Assembly: GCA_016287065.1 (NCBI GenBank)
Contig: JAEEVB010000038.1
Span: 1 to 13,899 of the forward strand
Direction: 5' to 3'
From: Muribaculaceae bacterium
GTDB taxonomy: Bacteria > Bacteroidota > Bacteroidia > Bacteroidales > Muribaculaceae
DNA length: 13,899 nucleotides
Shown one piece after another: positions 7,155 to 13,899 of the stretch. The translations under genes were made by a program, and so were the position numbers. The notes beneath the pieces are model-generated. The model did no database searches and had not been told where the DNA came from. It worked only from the letters and a program-made list of their open reading frames with translations. Within the stretch, counting starts at the first letter, position 1, and every line of letters begins with the position of its first letter.

Positions 7155-7236
7155 TGCGCCTGAAAGGACTCGAACCTTCACGTCGTGGGACACCAGATCC
7201 TAAGTCTGGCGCGTCTGCCAATTCCGCCACAGGCGC
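7155..7236 (-). tRNA. tRNA-Leu, anticodon UAG
   Basis: The reverse complement folds as a class II tRNA. The acceptor stem is GCGCCTG/CAGGCGC with discriminator A at 7155. The D-arm contains AATTGGCAGA. The anticodon stem CCAGA/TCTGG closes the loop CTTAGGA, giving UAG, which reads CUA and other CUN leucine codons. An extra arm (GTC-CCAC-GAC) and a T-loop TTCGAGT are present. The terminal CCA is not encoded (CTA follows the discriminator), so it would be added after transcription. It is a single gene, transcribed leftward, with its own promoter and terminator. Confidence 0.96.
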
Positions 7237-7296
7237 ATGGTGCATTGCGATAGGGTGGTAGCCTCTTGCAGACTGGTCCTTGCCGCTTTGCGGGTG

Positions 7297-7328
7297 CAAA
7301 GGTAGTGATTTTTGTTGATATTTGCCAA
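7297..7328 (-). promoter_or_regulatory. Promoter of tRNA-Leu
   Basis: On the minus strand, TTG (7328-7326), a 21-bp spacer and TACCTTTG (7304-7297) followed by CACCC form a good Bacteroidetes promoter. Transcription would start near 7290, giving a leader of about 54 nt that is removed during tRNA maturation. Confidence 0.65.
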
Positions 7329-7553
7329 AACACCTCCCTTTTTTGTGTTCCTGTGGTCCATTTTATAACTTCCAAAAAAGAAGTGCGAAAGCCTTCTGAA
7401 CGTTGTTTTCATATAATAAACGATGTCGAAAAATACCGAGAGTAACGCCATGTGGCGACCGAGCGAACCTGAACGGTATTATATTTGTACCATGTTGCCC
7501 CTTGTTCTGCCCTGAAAATAAGGGTTTTCGTTGATTTTCTCGCTACTTTTCCT

Positions 7554-7581
7554 TTGTATAATTGTATTTTTATTACATTTG
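7554..7581 (+). promoter_or_regulatory. Candidate promoter of the subtilase gene
   Basis: TTG (7554-7556), a 17-bp spacer and TACATTTG (7574-7581) form a reasonable Bacteroidetes promoter with a slightly short spacer. Transcription would begin near 7588, about 33 nt before the ATG at 7621. Confidence 0.5.
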
Positions 7582-7620
7582 TCCCGTATTTAGACCATAT
7601 TATCAAAAACATACATCTAT

Positions 7621-10600
7621 ATGAAAAAACTATTACTATCGTTCTTGATGGCTTCGGCCGTACTTTTCGCTTTTGCTGGCGACAAGTTGTCAATCGGTAC
7701 GCTGCGATTCCTGCAGCTGCGTCAAGAAGCCATTCTCGACAGTATCAATGGATTTCCAAGCAAGGCACCTTCACAAGTTAATGTGCCATTCACTCCTAAA
7801 AAAATCAAACCGGTTGCAGGAGGTGGCTTTGCCCTTCCTGAGAAGGTGAATGGTGTGGAGATGGTTGAAGCCTTCATCAAGCTCACGGGCAAATCTACGA
7901 CCCAGCTTGAGAGCAAGGGCGTGATTGTAAATGTGCGTTACGACACTTTTGTCACAGCAAAGATTCCTGTCGACCGCATTGTGGAAATCAGCGAGCTTGA
8001 CGAGGTGGACCAGATCGACGTTGCCCAGCAGATGCAGATAGCAACCGACATTGCAAGCGATGTCACTAACGCTAACAAAGCCTGGTATGGAACCGACAAC
8101 GGACTCTGTTCTGACTACGATGGCTCAGGTGTTGTGCTAGGTGTCGTCGACACAGGTATTGATTTCCAGCACATTGCTTTCAAGGATGAGTCGGGCAATA
8201 CGCGCATAAAGGCGGCCTATTTGCCAGGTGCCTCCAGTGGAGGCTCTTCGGTTTCCTATGGTGGACGTCAGTACACCGGTTCACAGTTGAGCAGCCTCTC
8301 TTATGATACAAAATCGGAAAGTCACGGCACGCACACCAGTACCACTGCCGGTGGTTCGACCGTCAGTATCGATGATAACCACGTATATACTGGCATGGCT
8401 CCGAAGAGCGACCTTGTGCTGGTGGGCTGTGGTGACTATTTGTATAATACATATATCGCAAACGGCCTCACCTATATCAAGAACTATGCCGACACCCACA
8501 ATCAGCCCTGTGTGGTGAATCTGAGCCTTGGTTCTCAGAATGGCCCACACGATGGCACAGGGCAGCTTCTGGAGGCTTATAACAGTTTTACCAGTAATGG
8601 AACTGCCAAGGGACGCGTAATTTGCGTCGCCACTGCAAACGATGCTGGTGGCAACATGTATTATGGAGGAACCGCAACCACATCTACTCCCGCTGCAACA
8701 AGTCTGGAGTTTTGTCGTTACTCCAATTTAAATGGTACATATTCCTATAACGAAACTGTTCAAAGTGGTTATAGTTACATCACTCTTCAGAGCCTTTATC
8801 ACGTGTGGCCCCGTACTGCTGGCGCTCAGTTGAAATTCCAGTTTGTGGTCATCGATAAGCAGACAAAATCGATTGTGGCTACAGCAACAGCCCTCACGCC
8901 CACTTCATCGAATGGTACCTCTGTATCACTCGGTAATGAATGGAGCAACTATTTCAGCAGTGCAAGTATCTCAGTGTCGAGAAGTCAGGATCCTTATAGC
9001 AACAAGTATTGCTACGCCATCCAGGTGAAAGGCACAACAAAAGAGAGTTCAAGTAGCATGTCAACCGATGCCAACGGGAATCTCATTTCCCGCTATGCCG
9101 TGGGTATGCTGGTCTATTCCACTTCGGGCACTACCAAATTCGACTGCTGGGGCATGGACTCTTACCGCATGAGTGAGTTCATGGACATTGACTTTATTGG
9201 TTCTTATGGCAATTATAATTTCACCAATGGTAGCGACGAGTGTTCTGTAGCATCTTCAGCAACTGCTGTAGGTACTGTGACCGTGGGCGCTTATGTTACA
9301 AGAAAGATGGTTGAAACCTCCAATAACATCTCCTATACCGAGGAAGAATACACCGTGGGCGATATTGCCTCATTCTCTTGTTACAGCACTGGTTGCGGAC
9401 CTGATGGCAAGGTCTATCCCGATATTGCTGCTCCTGGTGCTATCCTCATTGCTGGTGTGAACCGTTACGACACCAGTAATTACCCAAGTTCTACCTCGAG
9501 CAGTGATGCAGGAGAATATATGACCATCATCAATGCCAGCGATGGCAGCCGTTATGGCTCCATGAGTGGAACCTCGATGGCAACTCCCACTGCCACTGGT
9601 ATTGTGGCACTCTGGCTGCAGGCCAATAACAATCTCACCGTGAATGATGTGAAACAGGTGATGCAGGCAACAGCAGCTAAAGATGCCTTTACAAGTGGAA
9701 CTAATGGTGCTCACTTTGGTGCAAACGGCAAGATCGATGCTTTGGCTGGCTTGCAATACATAGCACCTTGTGGCTCTCGCATCACTGCCACACCTGCAGA
9801 GCTGGCTTTTGATGAAACATTTGTGGGCACTACGCCGGCTCCTACCAAGACGTTCAACGTGAAAGGTGTGAACCTCCAGGGCAATATCACGCTCACGCTT
9901 AACGATCCCAATGGCGTGTTCTCGATTGATGCCACTTCAGTCACCCAGACCCAGGCTGCGGCTGGCAAGGACATTACCGTCACTTTCACGCCCAAGGCTG
10001 CATCCAATTATCAGGCAACCATCACACTCGCCAGCACGGGAGCTGAGGCGGTCACCGTTACCCTCACGGCTACTGGCAAGACTTATGTTCCTGAAATCAT
10101 CACCGAGCCTGAGGCACTGACTTTGCAAGCCAAACTCAATGAGTCGGCGACCGGCACGTTCTCCGTACTGGCTGCCCATCTCACAGGCAATGTCACACTC
10201 ACGCTGAATGACCCCTATAATGGTTTCTCACTCGACAAGACCACTATCACCAAGGCAGAGGCTGAGGATATTTGCGACGTCACTGTCACCTTCACGCCAC
10301 ACGCTGCCACGAACTATGCCGCCACTATTACTCTCGCCAGTCCTGGAGCCGAATCGGTTACTGTGAACCTCACGGGTAAGGTGCAGTTGCCGTTCATCAT
10401 GGCCGAGCCCGAAGAACTCCAGCTTGAGGCTAAACTCAATGAGCCGGGCACCGGTAAGTTTACTGTGATGGGTGAGAATCTCACAGGCAACGTCACACTC
10501 ACCCTGGGTGATCCCGACGGCGTGTTCACCCTCGACAAGACCACCATCACCAAGGCACAGGCCGAGGCCGCAAATGGCTGTGAGGTGAACGTCACCTTCA

Positions 10601-12609
10601 CGCCGCTTGCTATGACCGACTATAACACCACGATCACCCTCTCAAGCCCAGGTGCCGAACCTGTGACGATAATCCTCAACGGCTCGCCACTCAAGCCTTA
10701 TTTCGTCTTCGACCCCGAAGAGCTTACTTTCAATGCCGCTACCGACGAGCCGGTGAGCAAGACTGTCCAGATTCTTGCCGAGAACATTTATGGCGACGTT
10801 GAACTTTCGCTCGAAGATCCCAGTGGTGTGTTCTCGCTCTCCACCACAAGCATTCCCGCTGCTGAGGCTGAGGATTTGGCCGAAGTTACCATCACCTTCT
10901 GTGCCGAGAACGAAGGCACCTACGAGGGTTACCTTATTCTCACCACCCCATGGGGCGAGGATGATGAGTACGTGAAACTCACGGCAATCGCCAACGATGG
11001 CGGCACTGCCAGCGACAACTATCTGAACATCGCCAAGTACGCCACCATCGACCAGGCTGGCTGGAAATCCAGTTATGCATCAAATCTTTCTAGTTTTTAT
11101 AAATATAAAGAATATCCCGATGATTGTGAGGCTTGGTTGACTTTGTCGGTTTATGGTGCATGGACAGGTGTTTACTATAACAATAATCCACAAAAGTGGA
11201 TAAAGAGCAACCTGACAACTACAAATAACGTGAATGGTTCCCAATCATGGGATGCGACTGATATTTATTGGGGCAGTAGTTCCTATTTTTCTAGTGAACC
11301 TAAGTTCTTTGGAAATACGACAACTAATTCTTCTTCAAATAGAACTGTTACATTCTATGTGACAAATGCAACCGGCATTAAATTGTTGGGTTTGAATAAC
11401 TCGAATTCATCAAGTAGTTGGTCATGGGGCAATAGCTACCCGACAAAGATGGATGTTTATGAATGTACGAAGAATGAGGATGGTTCACTTACACCTTCAT
11501 CTTCAGCTTTCAAGTCGTTTAGTGATGCAACCAATAATGCGACCATAGATTTTTCGGCTACAGGTATGACCGCTGAAAAGATTTATCAAGTTGTCGTTAG
11601 CGTTAGTCGTGGGAAACTTTTCGAAATCGGTTTCTGTACACCGCTGCCTGAGACACTCACCCTGCGCCAGCTCGTGAGCGAGGGCGTGGAGAAGAAGGCC
11701 TATAAGATTAAGGATGGCAACATCCGGGTCGTCATGATCTCTGAAGATGGCAAACGCATCTATTGCAAGGATGATAACGACTATGCCACCCCCAGCGTGC
11801 CCAAGGATGGCGAAGTCGACTATTCGCTCAATAAGGCAAAGATTATGAGCGGTTCGTGGGACCAGAGCAACTGGGTCGCCTTGCAGCTCGACAATGGTAA
11901 GGAATGGGGTAGTAGTCAGTTACAGCTTGTAGGCCATCTGCTTGAGAACGTCACTGGCAAGCTCAAGGACAAGACCAACCCCGTCTTTGTGGTCAACAGC
12001 AAGAGCCTGCCCACAGCTTACTCGACCGATGCGCTTGACTATATCACAACCAACCCCAACGTCTTCATCACCTGCAATATGGTATCGACCACCCTGCAGG
12101 GGGCTGATGGTGTCGACTACTTCTTCGTGGCACCTAAACCCATGGAGATTGCAATAATCAAGTGGGCCTTCTGGGATGGCGAGAAGTTCACAGTGCCTCC
12201 CTACGTCCCGGGCAAGGTCAACGAGCTCCAGTTCGAGGGCGCTTATTACATCGATATGAGCGAACTTGAATACTATCAACCCACACTCGAGACCAACCAC
12301 ATCTATGAGTTCCTCGGCCTCATCAAGCGCGAGCATACTACCTCGTCGCGTCTCAATGCGCCTCGTGATGTGCCCAAGGTGTCGACCGACTATGTGGTCT
12401 ATCCTTTGGGCAACATGAGCGATGTGGGCAGTATCGTGGGCAACGTCATCACAGGCGTCAACGATCTGATTCCCGGCAAGACCGTCAAGGCCATGCGCTA
12501 CTTCGACACGCTGGGCCGCGTTTCCACCAAGCCCTTCACGGGCATCAATATCATCGAGGTCGAGTACACCGACGGCACTCACCAGGTCATCAAGCAGTTG
12601 CTCAAGTAG
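7621..12609 (+). CDS. Secreted multidomain subtilisin-like serine protease (family S8)
   Basis: This 1662-residue exported protease has a signal peptide (MKKLLLSFLMASAVLFAFAG). An I9-like propeptide at about 70-145 precedes the catalytic domain. The triad is complete: Asp177 in VLGVVDTGID, His235 in SHGTHTS and Ser652 in SGTSMATPTATG. Asn340 in ATANDAGGN is the likely oxyanion residue. The 417-residue gap between His and Ser is far larger than in simple subtilisins, because a beta-rich insert of roughly 200 residues follows Asn340; a jelly-roll like that of some clostridial Csp proteases is possible. Four ASH-like repeats cover 721-1125. An AT-rich Ser/Asn/Trp-rich module (about 1150-1339) and a beta-rich domain (from 1341, with TLRQLVSEG and NPVFVVNSKSLPTA, possibly OB-fold) follow. 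The tail RYFDTLGRVSTKPFTGINI to the C-terminus resembles a type IX secretion signal, suggesting display at or release from the cell surface. The substrate is unknown. It is a monocistronic unit with its own promoter and terminator. Confidence 0.93.
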   Translation: MKKLLLSFLMASAVLFAFAGDKLSIGTLRFLQLRQEAILDSINGFPSKAPSQVNVPFTPKKIKPVAGGGFALPEKVNGVEMVEAFIKLTGKSTTQLESKGVIVNVRYDTFVTAKIPVDRIVEISELDEVDQIDVAQQMQIATDIASDVTNANKAWYGTDNGLCSDYDGSGVVLGVVDTGIDFQHIAFKDESGNTRIKAAYLPGASSGGSSVSYGGRQYTGSQLSSLSYDTKSESHGTHTSTTAGGSTVSIDDNHVYTGMAPKSDLVLVGCGDYLYNTYIANGLTYIKNYADTHNQPCVVNLSLGSQNGPHDGTGQLLEAYNSFTSNGTAKGRVICVATANDAGGNMYYGGTATTSTPAATSLEFCRYSNLNGTYSYNETVQSGYSYITLQSLYHVWPRTAGAQLKFQFVVIDKQTKSIVATATALTPTSSNGTSVSLGNEWSNYFSSASISVSRSQDPYSNKYCYAIQVKGTTKESSSSMSTDANGNLISRYAVGMLVYSTSGTTKFDCWGMDSYRMSEFMDIDFIGSYGNYNFTNGSDECSVASSATAVGTVTVGAYVTRKMVETSNNISYTEEEYTVGDIASFSCYSTGCGPDGKVYPDIAAPGAILIAGVNRYDTSNYPSSTSSSDAGEYMTIINASDGSRYGSMSGTSMATPTATGIVALWLQANNNLTVNDVKQVMQATAAKDAFTSGTNGAHFGANGKIDALAGLQYIAPCGSRITATPAELAFDETFVGTTPAPTKTFNVKGVNLQGNITLTLNDPNGVFSIDATSVTQTQAAAGKDITVTFTPKAASNYQATITLASTGAEAVTVTLTATGKTYVPEIITEPEALTLQAKLNESATGTFSVLAAHLTGNVTLTLNDPYNGFSLDKTTITKAEAEDICDVTVTFTPHAATNYAATITLASPGAESVTVNLTGKVQLPFIMAEPEELQLEAKLNEPGTGKFTVMGENLTGNVTLTLGDPDGVFTLDKTTITKAQAEAANGCEVNVTFTPLAMTDYNTTITLSSPGAEPVTIILNGSPLKPYFVFDPEELTFNAATDEPVSKTVQILAENIYGDVELSLEDPSGVFSLSTTSIPAAEAEDLAEVTITFCAENEGTYEGYLILTTPWGEDDEYVKLTAIANDGGTASDNYLNIAKYATIDQAGWKSSYASNLSSFYKYKEYPDDCEAWLTLSVYGAWTGVYYNNNPQKWIKSNLTTTNNVNGSQSWDATDIYWGSSSYFSSEPKFFGNTTTNSSSNRTVTFYVTNATGIKLLGLNNSNSSSSWSWGNSYPTKMDVYECTKNEDGSLTPSSSAFKSFSDATNNATIDFSATGMTAEKIYQVVVSVSRGKLFEIGFCTPLPETLTLRQLVSEGVEKKAYKIKDGNIRVVMISEDGKRIYCKDDNDYATPSVPKDGEVDYSLNKAKIMSGSWDQSNWVALQLDNGKEWGSSQLQLVGHLLENVTGKLKDKTNPVFVVNSKSLPTAYSTDALDYITTNPNVFITCNMVSTTLQGADGVDYFFVAPKPMEIAIIKWAFWDGEKFTVPPYVPGKVNELQFEGAYYIDMSELEYYQPTLETNHIYEFLGLIKREHTTSSRLNAPRDVPKVSTDYVVYPLGNMSDVGSIVGNVITGVNDLIPGKTVKAMRYFDTLGRVSTKPFTGINIIEVEYTDGTHQVIKQLLK
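9781..10998 (+). repeat. Four tandem ASH-like protein repeats within the subtilase
   Basis: Units begin at about 9781, 10096, 10393 and 10699 (residues 721, 826, 925 and 1027). Each starts with a (T/E/D)P-E-L pattern, continues with G(N/D)(I/V)(T/E)L(T/S)L-DP-G(V/F)FS(L/I) and ends with a V(T/N)(V/I)TF strand. Units 2 and 3 are also close at DNA level, for example CTCGACAAGACCAC and ATCACCAAGGCA in both, which indicates a recent duplication. Unit 4 is the most divergent. ASH-like beta-sandwich repeats act as spacers or binding modules in other secreted proteins. Confidence 0.85.
11068..11637 (+). other. AT-rich module of foreign-looking composition inside the subtilase gene
   Basis: Hand counts of 60-base lines give about 30% GC at 11281-11340, against about 62% at 10501-10560 and 48% at 11881-11940. 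The frame stays open throughout. The encoded segment (residues about 1150-1339) is rich in Ser, Asn, Thr, Tyr and Trp, with runs such as SSSSWSWG and TTTNSSSNR. It looks like an extracellular beta-rich, possibly carbohydrate-binding module, but I do not recognise the family. Confidence 0.7.
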
Positions 12610-12634
12610 CACTCACGCTTCATAATCATATCGC

Positions 12635-12677
12635 GCAACCCTCCTTGACTACCGGTCAGGGAGGGTTGCTATATTCT
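12635..12677 (+). terminator. Rho-independent terminator after the subtilase gene
   Basis: A 15-bp stem (GCAACCCTCCTTGAC at 12635-12649 with 12655-12669, one G-T wobble) closes the loop TACCG. Only a broken T-tract (TATATTCTC) follows. It lies 25 bases after the stop codon and separates the protease from the thiamine unit. Confidence 0.8.
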
Positions 12678-12733
12678 CATAACCGCTATTCTTCGAAAAC
12701 AGTTTCTCCTTCCCCGAAAACCATTGCCTTCTC

Positions 12734-12764
12734 TTGCACATCTCGGCATTATTGCCTAACTTTG
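12734..12764 (+). promoter_or_regulatory. Promoter of the TPP-riboswitch transcript
   Basis: TTG (12734-12736), a 20-bp spacer and TAACTTTG (12757-12764) followed by CACC form one of the best Bacteroidetes promoters in the window. Transcription would begin near 12771, about ten bases before the riboswitch aptamer. Confidence 0.7.
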
Positions 12765-12780
12765 CACCACGATTCATGAT

Positions 12781-12858
12781 GAGTTTGGGGTGCTCCACAC
12801 TTGGGGCTGAGATCATACCCACTGAATCTGAACCGGGTAATGCCGGCGTAGAGAACAA
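12781..12858 (+). promoter_or_regulatory. TPP (thiamine pyrophosphate) riboswitch
   Basis: The conserved THI-box core is present in order: GGGGTGCTC, GGGGCTGAGATCATACCC, CTGAATCTGAACC, then GGGTAATGCCGGCGTAGAGAAC. P1 can form between GTTT (12783-12786) and GAAC (12853-12856). P2 pairs CTCC with GGGG beside the CTGAGA thiamine-pyrimidine-binding turn. CCGG on each side of GTAATG forms the hairpin that recognises the pyrophosphate. The aptamer ends about 15 bases before the receptor ATG at 12873, with no terminator hairpin between. Bound TPP therefore most likely lowers translation initiation rather than causing termination. Confidence 0.95.
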
Positions 12859-12872
12859 AAAACTTATTTGCA

Positions 12873-13899
12873 ATGAAAAAGACATTTTTCCTTTCTGTCG
12901 CCTTGTTGTGCGCCAGTTTCTCGGCTTTTGCAGGCCAGACTCCTGCTGCCGATGCCGACACCTCGATGCAGGTGCTTCTTGAAGATGTGGAAGTGCTTGG
13001 CACCCGTGCTACAGCCACCACTCCAGTAACCTACAGCAATGTGGGTAAACAGCAAATTGCCGAAGTGAACCACGGCAGGGACATCCCCTTCCTGCTCACC
13101 ACCACGCCCTCGGTGGTGGCCACAAGCGATGCCGGCAATGGCATTGGCTACTCGTCGATCAGGATTCGTGGCGTCGATCCCACCCGCATCAACATCACCG
13201 CCAACGACATCCCCATGAACGATGCCGAAAGTCACGAAATCTTCTGGGTCAACACCCCTGATTTTGCCACCAGCCTGCAGGACATTCAGGTGCAGCGTGG
13301 TGTGGGCACCTCGAGCAATGGTGCCGGTGCCTTTGGTGCCAACATCAACCTGCGCACCCAGCGCATGAGCAGCACCCCCTTTGCCGAGGTGAGCGGCAGT
13401 TATGGCTCGTTTAACACCAACAAGGAGAGTGTGAAGGCTGGCACAGGCCTGCTGGGTGGTCACTGGATTGTTGATGCCCGTTTCTCGCACATTGCCAGCG
13501 AAGGCTATCGCGACCGTGCCTCGAGCAAGCTGCACTCCTACTTTGTGCAGGCGGGCTACTTCTACGATGCCGGCTCGGTGCGTTTCGTGAACTTCGGTGG
13601 CAAGGAGCAGACCTATCATGCATGGGACGGCATTAGCCGCGACAAGCTCAACACCGATCGTACCTATAATCCTAACGGAGCCATCAAGCACGATGACAAG
13701 ATAACAGGGTTCTACAAAGACCAGCTCGACATCTATCGCCAGACGCATTATCAGCTCATTTGGGAACACAATTTTAATCCACGCTGGCATCTGAATCTTG
13801 CTGCCCATTATACCGATGGATACGGCTACTATCAGGAATACAAGAACGCCCGCACACTCAAGGAATATGCCCTCGTGCCATTTGAACTCAATGGCGAGA
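12873..13899 (+). CDS. TonB-dependent outer-membrane receptor, probably for thiamine (5' part, runs off the right edge)
   Basis: The frame is open from ATG 12873 to the window end, giving 342 complete codons. A signal peptide (MKKTFFLSVALLCASFSAFAG) is followed by a TonB-box-like segment (DVEVLGTRA, 38-46). A plug domain at about 55-162 contains SSIRIRGVDPTRINI, NDIPMNDAESHEIFW and VQRGVGTSSNGAGAFGANI. The first beta-barrel strands then alternate aromatic and polar residues (AEVSGSYGSFN, GYRDRASSKLHSYF). There is no N-terminal carboxypeptidase-like domain of the SusC type. The TPP riboswitch directly upstream implies energised uptake of thiamine or a phosphate ester across the outer membrane. 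TPP-controlled TonB receptors with this job are known in Bacteroides. The barrel and any following inner-membrane transporter gene lie outside the window. Confidence 0.92.
   Translation, partial: MKKTFFLSVALLCASFSAFAGQTPAADADTSMQVLLEDVEVLGTRATATTPVTYSNVGKQQIAEVNHGRDIPFLLTTTPSVVATSDAGNGIGYSSIRIRGVDPTRINITANDIPMNDAESHEIFWVNTPDFATSLQDIQVQRGVGTSSNGAGAFGANINLRTQRMSSTPFAEVSGSYGSFNTNKESVKAGTGLLGGHWIVDARFSHIASEGYRDRASSKLHSYFVQAGYFYDAGSVRFVNFGGKEQTYHAWDGISRDKLNTDRTYNPNGAIKHDDKITGFYKDQLDIYRQTHYQLIWEHNFNPRWHLNLAAHYTDGYGYYQEYKNARTLKEYALVPFELNGE

Larger units (their letters stand above)
7237..7620. other. Intergenic region between tRNA-Leu and the subtilase gene
   Basis: This 384-base stretch holds the tRNA promoter (7297-7328) and the subtilase promoter (7554-7581). 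A further TAnnTTTG match, TATATTTG at 7480-7487, lacks a TTG at the right distance. Short open frames here lack recognisable starts or protein character, and I see no further RNA structure or repeat. Confidence 0.6.

Noticed and set aside
7480..7487. TATATTTG as a second subtilase promoter
   Set aside because: It matches TAnnTTTG but has no TTG at the required distance; in AT-rich intergenic DNA such single-box matches are expected by chance.
11920..12612. Leftward open frame of 230 codons opposite the subtilase C-terminus
   Set aside because: It is antisense to a continuous coding frame with a recognisable tail, and no promoter or domain is visible.
12734..12982. Rightward 82-codon open frame across the riboswitch
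   Set aside because: It runs through the promoter and aptamer and is in a different frame from the receptor; the riboswitch explains the conservation here.
12864..13808. Leftward open frame of 314 codons at the right end
   Set aside because: It is antisense to the TonB-dependent receptor, whose forward frame has a signal peptide, plug motifs and a riboswitch, and which stays open to the window edge.

Overview
The window looks like chromosomal DNA of a gut-type Bacteroidales bacterium (Muribaculaceae, Prevotellaceae or a relative). Several upstream regions carry the Bacteroidetes promoter signature (TTG, about 17-21 bp, TAnnTTTG), and no start codon has a Shine-Dalgarno sequence. The genes encode large secreted ASH-domain proteins that end in short YFD-LGR tails, plus a TonB-dependent receptor. 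I see no insertion sequence, phage gene, CRISPR array or conjugation gene. Bases 1-139 hold the N-terminus of a probable AraC-type regulator, read leftward. It is divergent from a 1015-residue secreted three-module protein (344-3391), and the shared intergenic region contains two candidate promoters that face each other.

From 3630 to 7039 two more rightward genes follow, each with its own promoter and hairpin terminator. One encodes a secreted protein with a FecR-like domain (3630-5465). The other is an AtoE-family short-chain fatty acid transporter (5693-7039). A bidirectional terminator separates atoE from a leftward tRNA-Leu(UAG) that has a good promoter of its own. A 1662-residue secreted subtilase (7621-12609) comes next, with a complete Asp/His/Ser triad, four tandem ASH-like repeats, an AT-rich inserted module, a second C-terminal domain and a sorting-type tail.

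The right end is a well-defined thiamine-uptake unit. It has a Bacteroidetes promoter, then a TPP riboswitch (about 12781-12858), then the start of a TonB-dependent receptor gene (12873 to the window edge). Most genes appear to be single transcription units, so the window is a row of envelope and secretion genes rather than one operon.

The least ordinary signals are the Gly/Met-rich loops inserted at the same place in each of three repeated domains of the first large protein, the sharp base-composition breaks inside two genes (near 4440, and 11068-11637), and the face-to-face promoter pair near 146-209. I could not identify a complete undescribed multi-gene system.
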